A DNA stretch of 64,000 bases. It comes from Photobacterium alginatilyticum. Lineage in GTDB: Bacteria > Pseudomonadota > Gammaproteobacteria > Enterobacterales > Vibrionaceae. Shown in pieces: positions 1 to 9,008 of this stretch. The DNA is taken from assembly GCF_009910675.1 (NCBI RefSeq), contig NZ_RSEJ01000024.1:42307-106306 (forward strand), given 5' to 3'. The notes beneath the pieces were generated by a model, which was not told the DNA's origin, did no database searches, and worked only from the letters and a program-made list of their open reading frames with translations. A program made the position numbers and the translations under genes. Numbering within the stretch: position 1 is the first letter of the stretch; every line of letters starts with the position of its first letter.

Positions 1-729
1 CTGGAACTGAGCGGCGATGTTCATGGCATTGATCATCTTATTTTTCGCTGTGCCCGGGTGTACGTTGACACCATGGCAAATGACATCAGCAGATGATGCG
101 TTGAAGTTCTCAAACTCAAGCTCGCCAACCGGACCACCATCAATAGTGTACGCCCATTTAGCGCCAAACTTCTCGACATTGAACAGGTCTGCACCGCGAC
201 CAATCTCTTCATCAGGTGTGAAGCCAATGCAGATTTCACCGTGTTTGATTTCTGGGTGTGCTTTCAGGTAAGCAACGGCGGTAATGATTTCAGCGATACC
301 GGCCTTGTTATCAGCACCCAATAACGTTGTACCGTCAGTGGTAATAATATTGTGACCGTGTAACTTGTTCAGATCCGGATACTGAATTGGAGATAGCACC
401 TCATCGCCAATACCCAAGGCAATGTCACCGCCCTGATAGTTTTCGACGATTTGCGGTTTAACATCTTTACCGGATGCATCCGGTGCAGTGTCCATGTGCG
501 CAATAAAGCCAATGGCCGGCACGTCATGTTCAACGTTTGCAGGCAAACGAGCGGTCAGGTAGCCATGTTCGTCCAACGCCACATCGGACAGCTCGAGTTC
601 AATAAGTTCTTTTTTAATCTGTTCTGCTAGCACTCGCTGCCCTTCAGTACTCGGACAGTGGTCGACTGATGAGTTAGATTGAGTCTCAAAGCTCACGTAA
701 CGCAGAAATCTCTCAATTAATTTATCCAT
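1..729 (-). CDS. pepT: Peptidase T (tripeptidase), 5' part, runs off the window
   Basis: This is the first 243 codons of a cytoplasmic M20-family zinc tripeptidase that removes the N-terminal residue of tripeptides. The N-terminus MDKLIERFLRYVSFETQSN and the stretch around VHPGTAK near the window edge match peptidase T as I remember it; E. coli PepT is 408 residues, so about 40% is missing beyond base 1. The metal-binding AHMDT-type motif is present (rc around 490-500). The ATG at 729 lies at the expected family start. The gene is transcribed away from the solute-binding protein gene upstream, with about 215 bp between them that should hold its promoter. The frame is intact throughout. Confidence 0.93.
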   Translation of the reverse strand, partial: MDKLIERFLRYVSFETQSNSSVDHCPSTEGQRVLAEQIKKELIELELSDVALDEHGYLTARLPANVEHDVPAIGFIAHMDTAPDASGKDVKPQIVENYQGGDIALGIGDEVLSPIQYPDLNKLHGHNIITTDGTTLLGADNKAGIAEIITAVAYLKAHPEIKHGEICIGFTPDEEIGRGADLFNVEKFGAKWAYTIDGGPVGELEFENFNASSADVICHGVNVHPGTAKNKMINAMNIAAQFQ

Positions 730-945
730 GTCTCACTCATTCGTATTGGTAAGTTAGAAGTGCTGATTCTTAATGAGGCGCTAATCATATACTGCTTGCC
801 TCAGAAAATACCGGGCAAGTATCAGGGACTCGACAGCAAAATGAATTGCGATGAATCAGTTTTTCAGTGAAATGTATAAATTTATTCCAATATTTGAGAC
901 TTAAACTACTTTATAGCCATTGAAATCGTGTCTATATCAATATAA

Positions 946-2190
946 TTATAAGTTAATATCACTGCTACCCATGCTTTTCATGTGTAATATGACATTTTCC
1001 GCTCTCATCGATGGGTCATTGAAAAAGCGGAACAATTCGTTAGTTGCCGCCTTCTCAATAATTGGGCTAACGGCCATTGAATCAATGATACTCGGAACCA
1101 GCGTTCCTAGCTGCTCAGCGGTGTGAAAATCTCTCCTTGATTGCAAAGAGCAGGCATTAAAACCTGACAATGACACGTCCATACGGGCCGGTATCGCCCC
1201 TTTGGCCAAGTTGAACTGACGAAGAAAATCAGGTTCAGAAACAATCGCTGCTATCTGATTTGCTTGCTGTTCATCAAGCAAAGGATTCTTAAACAGTGCA
1301 AAGCTGTCCATATTGTAGATAAAACCAGGTTGTTTAGACGGTGTGGGATAACAAGAGATCGAGTCAGGAAATTTGCCTTCTATCGCCATCAGCTCCCCCG
1401 CCACCCAATCTCCGGTAATTTGAAATGCACGCCTGCCGGACAATAGCTCCTGGGTGGCCTCCTCCCAGCGCTGATTTGTTAAGTCCGGCAGCACAATCGC
1501 GCTGATTCGCCTAAATTTATTCAGGGCCTCAAGCGTGAGAGGGCTATCAAGCACATCGGGTTCCAATTCGATAAATGCCCGGCGGTAGTAATCAGGCCCT
1601 CCCAGCCCGAAGGCAATGTTTTCAAACAACTGAACGACTTGCCAAGGTTCATTGCCCAACGCCAACGGAGCAACCCCGCGTTGTTTAAGCTGATAGAAAA
1701 CATCAATCATCTCATCCCAGGTTGCTGGCATAGTTAACTGATGGCGATTTAGAACCTCATGGTTTACCCATACCCAATTAAGTCGATGAATGGTAATGGG
1801 AACGGCAACATACTCTTCCTTGAACTGGTGTATATCACGTGCCAAAGGAAGCAGATTCTGATCCCAGTGATTACTGTTGGCAACCGTATCCAGTGAATGC
1901 AAAAAACCCAATGCTGCCCATGATTTAATAGCCGGCCCTTCAAGCAGGGCCATATCTGGCGGATTGCCCGCAATGGCGCGAGCTTGCAGAATTGACTTGG
2001 CAGTATGACCACCGCCCCCCTGAACAGGGACATTCACCACCTCGAAGCCAGCCTCTTGCAGGGCGTGTTTCACCACCTCTGCCGATTTAGCCTCACCTTG
2101 CGACGTCCACCAATGAAGAAAGTGAACATCTTCCCTTGCCTGCACTGAGAAAACACATCCAATGAATAAAGCTAAAGCAATTAATCTCAT
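946..2190 (-). CDS. Periplasmic solute-binding protein (sugar type) linked to a two-component system
   Basis: A 414-residue extracellular solute-binding protein of the sugar ABC family (SBP_bac_1 fold). It has a signal peptide (residues 1-18, cleavage after VQA) and the typical early motif LHWWTSQGEAKS. No permease or ATPase gene is nearby. Instead the ATG overlaps the stop of the sensor kinase gene by 4 bp, so the two are translationally coupled. That arrangement suggests a ligand-presenting role: the loaded protein could contact the periplasmic domain of the kinase, as ChvE does for VirA. The ligand is unknown, but the divergent PTS gene suggests a hexose. A transport role with a distant permease remains possible. 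Confidence 0.85.
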   Translation of the reverse strand: MRLIALALFIGCVFSVQAREDVHFLHWWTSQGEAKSAEVVKHALQEAGFEVVNVPVQGGGGHTAKSILQARAIAGNPPDMALLEGPAIKSWAALGFLHSLDTVANSNHWDQNLLPLARDIHQFKEEYVAVPITIHRLNWVWVNHEVLNRHQLTMPATWDEMIDVFYQLKQRGVAPLALGNEPWQVVQLFENIAFGLGGPDYYRRAFIELEPDVLDSPLTLEALNKFRRISAIVLPDLTNQRWEEATQELLSGRRAFQITGDWVAGELMAIEGKFPDSISCYPTPSKQPGFIYNMDSFALFKNPLLDEQQANQIAAIVSEPDFLRQFNLAKGAIPARMDVSLSGFNACSLQSRRDFHTAEQLGTLVPSIIDSMAVSPIIEKAATNELFRFFNDPSMRAENVILHMKSMGSSDINL

Positions 2191-3620
2191 ACATCTCTCG
2201 CAAAGAATAGCTGGACCTCAAGTCCCTTTTCGTCATGGTTGGCAAGCTTAAGATCGCCGCCGTGTGATCGGGCGATGCTTCTCGAAATTGTCAGCCCTAA
2301 ACCGGACCCATTGCCATCGTCACGCTCTGCCCTGTAATAAGGCTCAAAGACTTTTTCCAGCAGTTTGTTATCTATACCCGGCCCATAGTCACGAATAGTC
2401 AATTGAAGAAAACCGGGAGTCTCATCAAGACGGATGTCAACTTTGTGACCATAAAGCACGGCGTTATCGACAAGGTTATAAATACAGCGCTTCACTGCAA
2501 TTGGCTTACCCAGATAGCGCACCTTCGGTATATCGTTCAACTCAACGCACCGGTTATTGCGGTTATAATAATCGGCACAATTGTTGAGTAACTGTTGAAT
2601 ATCAATCCACTCAGGCTCTTCATGAATATCCGTATCCCTAATGCACTGAAGGGCTGCCTTCAACATCAGATCGACCTCATTAAGCAACTTCTCAAACCGT
2701 TGTCTGGCCTTGTCATCATCCAGCATTTCGGTGCGAAGTTTCAGGCAGGCCAAAGGGGTTTTCAGATCGTGAGAGATAGAGCTGAACAACATCTCACGAT
2801 CTCGGATATAAGCTCTTACCCTGCGGTTCATTTTATTAAAGGCATGAATTGCGCTGCGGGTTTCCCTGCTTCCTTCTTCCTTAATTTCGGTTGTTGTGAA
2901 CTGGGCGCCCATCAATGTTGCCGCCTTTGCCAATGACTTGATCGGCCGGATCTCCCTTTGCAGTATCCAGGCGGTGCACAACATGAGCAGAATAGAGGTA
3001 ATAGCAAGAATTAGTAGCTGGCGTTTATCAATAAACTGAGTTGTCAGCGAGGAATGAGGAACTGGCAACACAGAGGCTATATAAAACCATTCATGTTCGG
3101 ACATCTCTATTTGCATGACAACGATAGGCAGATCTAATTCACCAAGAACCAAACTATATTTCGTCCAGATTTCTGGAAGTTCTGCCAGTTTAATACCAGA
3201 ATTAAAAACCCGTATATCATCTCTTTGAGTTATCGTCACGTGGACACTATTGGCTGATACAAGCCTGTCAAACAAAACGTTGGCGGTAAATTCAGGCAAC
3301 CACTGCGTAAAAGTCAAATCAGGGATCGCATCCATTTCTATTTTTTTGTTATTGATGGAAATAAAAAAGCGTGTGCCACCAACATCTCTTAGTTGATTTA
3401 GAATCAAGTGGCGGTAATTAAGAGGCAGTGATTGAAAGTAATTGTATGTATCGGCTGCGGCATTAGAGATATTCTTCATTGTATGCTTTGCATTTTCTTC
3501 TTTTGTCGCTGCATTTGTTTGATACCAAATAATCCCTGCCAGTAGTTCAGCAATGACAATTGCCAATAATAAAGTAATACCGACACGAAACGTAATCGAT
3601 TTGAAAAAACCAAACCTCAC
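2187..3620 (-). CDS. Membrane sensor histidine kinase
   Basis: A 477-residue EnvZ/OmpR-class kinase. Residues 13-32 form TM1, about 33-200 a periplasmic sensor domain, 202-220 TM2, followed by a HAMP linker. The phosphoacceptor is His284 in SHDLKTPL. The catalytic domain has the N box (NLVDNA, Asn386), the G1 motif DYGPGI (411-416) and G2 GSGLGL (438-443). It lies 23 bp downstream of the response regulator and overlaps the solute-binding protein gene by 4 bp, so all three form one operon. The periplasmic domain is the natural docking place for that binding protein. The likely target is the divergent PTS gene; this is inferred from position only. Confidence 0.92.
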   Translation of the reverse strand: MRFGFFKSITFRVGITLLLAIVIAELLAGIIWYQTNAATKEENAKHTMKNISNAAADTYNYFQSLPLNYRHLILNQLRDVGGTRFFISINNKKIEMDAIPDLTFTQWLPEFTANVLFDRLVSANSVHVTITQRDDIRVFNSGIKLAELPEIWTKYSLVLGELDLPIVVMQIEMSEHEWFYIASVLPVPHSSLTTQFIDKRQLLILAITSILLMLCTAWILQREIRPIKSLAKAATLMGAQFTTTEIKEEGSRETRSAIHAFNKMNRRVRAYIRDREMLFSSISHDLKTPLACLKLRTEMLDDDKARQRFEKLLNEVDLMLKAALQCIRDTDIHEEPEWIDIQQLLNNCADYYNRNNRCVELNDIPKVRYLGKPIAVKRCIYNLVDNAVLYGHKVDIRLDETPGFLQLTIRDYGPGIDNKLLEKVFEPYYRAERDDGNGSGLGLTISRSIARSHGGDLKLANHDEKGLEVQLFFARDV

Positions 3621-3643
3621 TCTATACCTCCACTGGCTGGTAT

Positions 3644-4348
3644 TTATGCTTCAGATAATGAATCAACTGCGAGCATGTACCCTTTATTCCTGACGGTAAT
3701 AATAATAGTTCGTTCATCATCATGGAGGTGCTTTCTCAATCGACTCATCTGAACATCAATTCCCCTTTCAAGCGGATCAACATCTCGTCCCCATACGCAT
3801 TGTGCGATTTCATCACGGCTAAAGACTTTGTTCGGGTGCTGCAACAATAGGAATAACAAAGAGAAGTCCGCACCAGATAACTGAACTACTTCACCGTCGG
3901 TATGCACCAACTGCCGCTTTACAGTGTCAAACGTCCAGTCAAGAAAACAGATCTTGCGGTTGAACGGGGTGTGAGTGCTAAATTGGCTTCTGCGAAGCAG
4001 TGCCTTAACCCGAGCCAACAACTCTCTTGGGCTAAAGGTTTTTGTTATGTAGTCATCAGCACCAATCTCAAGCCCGGCCACCCTGTCAGCCTCATCGCAG
4101 ACAGCCGTGAGCATAATAATAGGGACATGTGATTTCAGTCTTATTTTGCTGCAAAGTGTTAGGCCATCATCTCCGGGCAACATGATATCCAAGACAATTA
4201 AGTTCGGCTCCTCCTTATTTAAGTGCAACCACATTTCATCGCCATCAGCAGCTGTCAGTACATTAAAACCTGAACGGCCAAGATATTCACTGAGCGCATC
4301 ACGAATTTCTTCACTGTCATCAACCACTAATATTGTTTTTCTTTCCAT
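3644..4348 (-). CDS. OmpR/PhoB-family response regulator with an atypical receiver motif
   Basis: A 234-residue regulator with a receiver domain (1-115) and a winged-helix Trans_reg_C domain (about 130-230). The start at 4348 is chosen because MERKTILVVDD is the normal receiver start; an upstream in-frame ATG at 4396 would add 16 residues of no recognisable homology. The acidic pocket (DD at 10-11), phospho-acceptor Asp54 and Thr81 are present. The conserved Lys103 is followed by Thr rather than the near-invariant Pro (KTF instead of KPF). It heads the regulator-kinase-binding-protein operon and is divergent from the PTS gene. The palindromes at 4454-4481 and 4516-4535 are good candidates for its binding sites. 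Confidence 0.93.
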   Translation of the reverse strand: MERKTILVVDDSEEIRDALSEYLGRSGFNVLTAADGDEMWLHLNKEEPNLIVLDIMLPGDDGLTLCSKIRLKSHVPIIMLTAVCDEADRVAGLEIGADDYITKTFSPRELLARVKALLRRSQFSTHTPFNRKICFLDWTFDTVKRQLVHTDGEVVQLSGADFSLLFLLLQHPNKVFSRDEIAQCVWGRDVDPLERGIDVQMSRLRKHLHDDERTIIITVRNKGYMLAVDSLSEA

Positions 4349-4453
4349 GAAAAAACTCTCTACCTGTCGTTGAAATGTTTTTAATAAACTTATCATCTTA
4401 TATTTTAGTTATAGTAACACCGAGCCTCCTTCCAATTCTATTTTTACTCATGC

Positions 4454-4481
4454 ATATTTGTAAGAGAACACTTACAAATAT
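4454..4481. promoter_or_regulatory. Palindromic operator 1 between the two-component operon and the PTS gene
   Basis: A perfect 11-bp inverted repeat, ATATTTGTAAG-N6-CTTACAAATAT. The same core and 6-bp spacer recur 58 bp downstream at 4516-4535. The pair lies in the divergent intergenic region, so a regulator bound here could act on both promoters. The best candidate is the adjacent OmpR-type protein, but a catabolite or PTS repressor cannot be excluded. Confidence 0.7.
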
Positions 4482-4515
4482 CAATGTAACAATAGCAAGC
4501 GGCAGATAACAGTAA

Positions 4516-4535
4516 TTGTAAGTCGTCCCTTACAA
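4516..4535. promoter_or_regulatory. Palindromic operator 2 between the two-component operon and the PTS gene
   Basis: A 7-bp inverted repeat TTGTAAG-N6-CTTACAA, identical in core sequence and spacer length to operator 1. Its centre is 58 bp from that of operator 1 and about 110 bp upstream of the PTS start codon, a position suited to activation of the PTS promoter. Confidence 0.68.
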
Positions 4536-4634
4536 AGCAATAACATTTTAAAACTTCAGTAAAAGTAGAATCCTGTAACTTATGTGAGGTGAGTTTTTTA
4601 TATAAATATCACCGTCAAACATAAGGAAAGCCAT

Positions 4635-6158
4635 ATGACAACCGAGGCTACGTTGACGCCTGACAAAGGCATCTCGATATTATCAGCGTTGAAGCAAGCA
4701 GCTTCGAAACTATCAACCATCGGGAAGGCATTAATGCTTCCCATCTCCATCTTACCTGCAGCAGGTTTGTTACTCGCTTTTGGTGAAAAACTTGATATCC
4801 CACTGATGCTTAATGCTGGTGGCGTTCTATTCGACAATCTACCTGTGTTATTTGCAGTCGGTGCCGCCGTGGGATTAGCGAAAGAATCTGGCATTGCCGC
4901 ATTGGCTGCCCTTGTCGCCATGCTGGTTATGAATGTAACTATCAGTACTAACCTGGGTATTACGCCAGAAATGACAAGCGAAGGTGCCTATGCCATGGTG
5001 TTAGGAATTCCCACCTTACAAATGAACGTCTTCGGCGGCATCATATGCGGGATCTTAGCCTCTAGCATGTATAACCGATTTCATGATATCCAGCTTCCAC
5101 CTTTTTTAGGCTTCTTTGCCGGTAAACGCTTTGTTCCCATTGCGACAGCACTCAGTGCCTTCGTACTTGGTCTGATTCTGCCTAGTTTCTGGATGTACGT
5201 ACAGGCAGGGATTATTGCCTTGTCCAATGTTGTCAACGGTGATAACCAGGCCCTCTCTACCTTCGTTTTTGGCTTCACTGAAAGAGCACTGATCCCAACA
5301 GGCTTACACCATATCTGGTACCCGTCTTTCTGGTTCTCGTTTGGCGAGCACACCACCGAAGCTGGTGCGGTAATTAATGGTGACCAGACTATCTGGTTTA
5401 AGATGCTGGCCGAGGGAGTCAAAGACTTTAGCTCCGACACCTATCAAGGCGCTGGTAAATTTATGCAGGGTGAATTCCCGCTGATGCTATTTGCCCTGCC
5501 GGCAGCTTGTCTGGCGATGTACCACGAAGCGAAGACAAAAAACAGAAAGTATGCCGCCGGTATCTTGTTCTCGGCCGCGCTTACCTGTTTCTTAACCGGT
5601 ATTACCGAACCTGTCGAGTTTACCTTTATCTTTGTCTCGCCCCTGCTATATCTGTTTAATGCTATCTGTACTGGCTTTGCCTACACCTTCATGTACCTGC
5701 TTGATGCGCACCTTGCAAAGACATTCTCAGCTGGTTTCATTGACTATGTCACGCTTGGCATCATGCCTTCATTTAGCGGCTTTGAGACTAACTATTTCGC
5801 GGCCGTGATCGTCGGTGTGCCAATGGCTGCGCTGTATTACTTTGTCTTCCGTTTTGTCATTCGTAAGTTTGATGTACAAACACCGGGACGTACCGATGAT
5901 GTAAAAGAAGAGATCACGCTAACGGATGAGCAGTTAACTAAGCTCACCCTGGATTTCGTAGGTGGCAAAGACAACCTGACATCAGTGACATCATGTATCA
6001 CTCGTCTTCGTCTGGAAGTGGTAGACACATCACTGGTAAATGCAAAAGGGCTTGAAGATATTGGCGCCATGGGTGTGGTGAATGTAGGCTCGAACGGTAT
6101 CCAGGTTATCTTTGGGGCTAAAGCGCAATTTATTGCTGACCAAATTAACAAGGCGTAA
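4635..6158 (+). CDS. PTS EIICB permease, glucose/glucoside family
   Basis: A 507-residue sugar-specific phosphotransferase component that imports and phosphorylates a hexose at the inner membrane. The N-terminal EIIC domain (about 20-400) is polytopic and carries GITEPVEF, the sugar-binding signature. The C-terminal EIIB domain (about 425-507) has the phosphocysteine Cys454 in TSCITRLR. No EIIA domain is fused, so it should depend on a separate Crr-type EIIA. Overall resemblance is to PtsG (E. coli 477 residues), so glucose is the best guess; the sugar cannot be fixed by eye. AAGGAAAG precedes the ATG. It is divergent from a two-component system and followed by two terminator hairpins. Confidence 0.9.
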   Translation: MTTEATLTPDKGISILSALKQAASKLSTIGKALMLPISILPAAGLLLAFGEKLDIPLMLNAGGVLFDNLPVLFAVGAAVGLAKESGIAALAALVAMLVMNVTISTNLGITPEMTSEGAYAMVLGIPTLQMNVFGGIICGILASSMYNRFHDIQLPPFLGFFAGKRFVPIATALSAFVLGLILPSFWMYVQAGIIALSNVVNGDNQALSTFVFGFTERALIPTGLHHIWYPSFWFSFGEHTTEAGAVINGDQTIWFKMLAEGVKDFSSDTYQGAGKFMQGEFPLMLFALPAACLAMYHEAKTKNRKYAAGILFSAALTCFLTGITEPVEFTFIFVSPLLYLFNAICTGFAYTFMYLLDAHLAKTFSAGFIDYVTLGIMPSFSGFETNYFAAVIVGVPMAALYYFVFRFVIRKFDVQTPGRTDDVKEEITLTDEQLTKLTLDFVGGKDNLTSVTSCITRLRLEVVDTSLVNAKGLEDIGAMGVVNVGSNGIQVIFGAKAQFIADQINKA

Positions 6159-6194
6159 CACTGTAATAGTTAATACTCTCCCACTCTAAAATCC

Positions 6195-6233
6195 AAAGCA
6201 CATGTTAAGTATTCAGATACTTTCATGTGCTTT
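6195..6233 (+). terminator. Intrinsic terminator after the PTS gene
   Basis: Outer stem AAAGCACATG/CATGTGCTTT (10 bp, perfect) with an inner stem AAGTAT/ATACTT, followed by TTTATTTATTC. It starts about 37 bp after the stop codon. Confidence 0.8.
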
Positions 6234-6279
6234 ATTTATTCTGGGGCACTTAGTTGCCACTCATAGGGGCAATGAATAA

Positions 6280-6310
6280 AAAATCAGGCTACATATGTTA
6301 GCCTGATTTT
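6280..6310. terminator. Bidirectional terminator between convergent genes
   Basis: A perfect 12-bp stem AAAATCAGGCTA/TAGCCTGATTTT with a 7-nt loop. It is flanked by A and T runs on both sides and can serve both the PTS gene and the convergent envelope operon. Confidence 0.82.
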
Positions 6311-6368
6311 CATTTCATTCATCGGTGGTGGGAAGATTAACTGCCTTGTAGGCTAACTCTCTTGCGAA

Positions 6369-7031
6369 CTAGCTACCTTGAGGAATCCAGGGCGTTACCT
6401 TTACGGCGCGCTGAGGAAACTTAACTTCCTCGCCTTCGGTAAGCTCAGCAAGCTTAATGATCGCCTTGTTATCCTTCACCGAGATTATCTTGCCATCAGA
6501 AAGGCGAATAGGCTCAATCACATCATTCGCAAAATGAACCACAACGCCGCCCACTTCAGGCATAAACCAACTTGAGAACATTCCACCCAAGTCTGATAAC
6601 AGTTTATCCATCTGCGGAGCAAGAGTCGCAATTTCTGCCTGGCTAATACTTTGCCCATAGTCTTTGTTGGCAATAACCTGCATGGAAAGGTCGCAAGTAA
6701 TGCCATCATCAATCACAAACGTCACATCCGGGTTAGCCTGACGCAGGTTAGAGTCGATGGGAACAACCAGTTCATTGTTCTCGGGGATCACCAACTCTTC
6801 GTAGTGTTTCTCTTTGCGCATCGAGCCCTTATGAACAGTACAAACATTACCGTCGTCCTGATTTAACAAGAAAAAGGCAATACGCACATCCTCATGGCCT
6901 TCTTTGACATTCTGTTTCAGCTTGCCGTAGAGCGAGCTATAACGCATTTCTATATTTTGGGCAGAAGCGTCCTGAGCATAGACAGACGCTGTGGCAAACA
7001 TGCCAGCTAAAAGCCAATGGTGTAACTTCAT
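6369..7031 (-). CDS. Secreted protein of unknown function, resembles DUF2987
   Basis: A 220-residue exported protein. A signal peptide spans about 1-24 (cleavage near ASA). There are two cysteines in the mature part (VCTVH and TCDLS) that could form a disulfide. From memory it resembles DUF2987 proteins, which I associate with Vibrionaceae and Shewanella; the function is unknown. It is the last gene of a three-gene operon, 3 bp after the Bax-like gene, which suggests a role at the cell wall. I see no catalytic motif. Confidence 0.75.
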   Translation of the reverse strand: MKLHHWLLAGMFATASVYAQDASAQNIEMRYSSLYGKLKQNVKEGHEDVRIAFFLLNQDDGNVCTVHKGSMRKEKHYEELVIPENNELVVPIDSNLRQANPDVTFVIDDGITCDLSMQVIANKDYGQSISQAEIATLAPQMDKLLSDLGGMFSSWFMPEVGGVVVHFANDVIEPIRLSDGKIISVKDNKAIIKLAELTEGEEVKFPQRAVKVTPWIPQGS

Positions 7032-7034
7032 CCT

Positions 7035-7841
7035 TTATCCTTGGCGCCAGTATTTATTGTTATGTCTGATCATCGACTGTATTTCATCTACATACGCCTG
7101 ACCACGTTCCGAATAACGGCTTAGTCCTTCAGCCAGCTTGGTGCCTTCAATCATCTGGCCGGTACGGCGCTGAGCCGCTCGAATCTCGCGCAAATCAGCA
7201 TAGGCACGATTTCGGTTCACGTTCATAAAGTATGCCTGTACAGACAGATACGCCGAATCAAACACCGCCACTTCATGGGTTGCGCCATTTGTACGTGAAG
7301 CAGGTACTAAACCGCAACCCGCACGATAACACCATTGACCAAAATAGTTATTACCTTCAACAGCAAAGCGTGATGTACCCCACCCCGATTCATTGGCGGC
7401 CTGGCTTAATACCAGCTCTTCAGGTAGCACATCGACACGTTTCAACATTTCATTGAGCCATGACTTGGCAATAGTTTTAGCCGCACTGTCTCCCTCTAGC
7501 GCAACCTGATACATTTTGCCGAGCTTAGCCGAGTATTCATACTCTTCGCTACCGAGCTTGTCTTCCGAGTCAAGCTTGGCCTGAATACTCAACAAAAACT
7601 GTCGCTCTCTTTCAACCCGCTTATTCTCATGCTCAACAGCCGGTCGAAGAAAATCAAAGAAGGCCGCTTTCTTCTGGTTTACATCCTTAAAGGCTCGAAA
7701 ATCAGGTTTAGATGTATATGACGCTTTAATCTTCGTGTCGTCGACAGCTTCTGTTAACGGATTCTCTGGTGGAGTTTCGCCACAGCCTGCCAGGCCTGTG
7801 ATCAGCGCCAATAGCGCAAGTTTTTTTGTTGTTTTTATCAC
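7035..7841 (-). CDS. Bax-like glucosaminidase-domain lipoprotein
   Basis: A 268-residue lipoprotein with lipobox LAGC near residue 20. The C-terminal half (about 130-260) matches the glucosaminidase domain of E. coli Bax (about 274 residues), with LSQAANESGWGTSRFA carrying the likely catalytic Glu and a following NYFGQWCY. It probably cleaves the glycan strands of peptidoglycan from the outer or inner membrane. The ATG overlaps the stop of the upstream membrane-protein gene by 4 bp, so translation is coupled. A coiled-coil-like charged stretch (about 60-110) precedes the enzymatic domain. Confidence 0.85.
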   Translation of the reverse strand: MIKTTKKLALLALITGLAGCGETPPENPLTEAVDDTKIKASYTSKPDFRAFKDVNQKKAAFFDFLRPAVEHENKRVERERQFLLSIQAKLDSEDKLGSEEYEYSAKLGKMYQVALEGDSAAKTIAKSWLNEMLKRVDVLPEELVLSQAANESGWGTSRFAVEGNNYFGQWCYRAGCGLVPASRTNGATHEVAVFDSAYLSVQAYFMNVNRNRAYADLREIRAAQRRTGQMIEGTKLAEGLSRYSERGQAYVDEIQSMIRHNNKYWRQG

Positions 7842-8635
7842 GCGTTAAAAACCTTAGAGTCATCTGTTGTCGAGTTGTCGTCGTCACCGCCCTTTTTCAT
7901 TGATGTTACCTGCAGCGTAATACCAAACAAGTTACGGTAGACAATCCCCTTAACATTGAAGAAGAACGGTATGGTCCAGATCAGGCCAACGCCGGCTGTT
8001 GCAAAAGAAATGAAGAACATGATCAGCACGACCAGATAAATAGCGGTCAGCGGCATAAGTTTTCTCACTGTCGCCACCAACGAGTACTGAATCGCTTTCA
8101 ACGGGGTTACGCGCTTCTCACACACCAGTATGATCGCCATACTAAAGCCCATAGAAAGGAACAAGCCGATTAACGGGAAAATAGCATTACCAACCCCCTG
8201 CAGCGACGACGTCAACAGCATAGTCACAACAGAGACCAGGGTGAACGGGAAGCCTTTAACCAGATGGCTAGGTTTGGTTGGCAAGCCGACAGCATGGTTC
8301 AGCGCCATCAGGCTAACGCCTACATATAGCGGGGCACTCAGTACATCTGACCAAAAGTTCGCCATATAGCCAGCCTGAACAATTTCCGAGGAAATCTCGC
8401 CGCCTGTCACAATCGCCTCAAAGAAAAGCGAGGCATCACCAAGCTGTACCTGCAGGCCAAGCATCAACAGCGCAACCTGGGCCAAAAACAAACCGATGAT
8501 TGCAGGGAGAAACGAGAGGAAATTCTTGGCCGTTACCTTCCAGGCTTCCTGAAGTATTGCAAAAGCCTGAAGTTCAGAGTCACCCTTCATGGCTTTATCG
8601 ATCGAGCCACCGACATGGAAAGTTTTGTTGTTCAT
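7838..8635 (-). CDS. Polytopic membrane protein of unknown function
   Basis: A 265-residue integral membrane protein with about five or six hydrophobic helices between residues 30 and 225 and a charged cytoplasmic tail ending KKGGDDDNSTTDDSK. It resembles uncharacterised inner-membrane proteins in which long helices surround a glycine-rich linker; I cannot name the family. It is the first gene of the operon with the Bax-like lipoprotein and the DUF2987-like protein. A role in envelope homeostasis is inferred from that context only. Confidence 0.75.
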   Translation of the reverse strand: MNNKTFHVGGSIDKAMKGDSELQAFAILQEAWKVTAKNFLSFLPAIIGLFLAQVALLMLGLQVQLGDASLFFEAIVTGGEISSEIVQAGYMANFWSDVLSAPLYVGVSLMALNHAVGLPTKPSHLVKGFPFTLVSVVTMLLTSSLQGVGNAIFPLIGLFLSMGFSMAIILVCEKRVTPLKAIQYSLVATVRKLMPLTAIYLVVLIMFFISFATAGVGLIWTIPFFFNVKGIVYRNLFGITLQVTSMKKGGDDDNSTTDDSKVFNA

Positions 8636-9008
8636 TCTGTTTTATCAACTAATCAGTAATCATAGTGACGTGATTGTACGCTAGCCGGCCTCTATATAAA
8701 AATCGAACTAGCACTAAATTGTTAAATAGGTATTAACAAAGCAATCTATAACCCCTCTCTCAAAGAAATCACCTCTTATTCTCGTTTATAGCATGATTGG
8801 CAGCCAAGTCAGTTTGTTCGCATTTTTAATCTATGCTTAGTAGCTGCGGTGCTTCACTGTGATAGTAGGTTTATCTTTGATTTTATTGTTAAAAATAGCG
8901 TACATCACCGAGTTCATTTTAATCAATATACCTATTATTTTTTGCGGTTGAAAATTAGCTAAAAAAACCATGAAAAAACGCTTTGAATTACTAAGTTAGA
9001 GGTCTATT
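8636..9008. other. AT-rich intergenic region between divergent envelope and potABC operons
   Basis: It should hold the promoters of both operons. I see no clear palindrome or terminator. A nine-codon frame at 8970 (MKKRFELLS) has no ribosome-binding site and is probably chance. Confidence 0.5.

Noticed and set aside
8970..8999. Nine-codon frame MKKRFELLS upstream of the potA leader
   Set aside because: No ribosome-binding site; too short to support.
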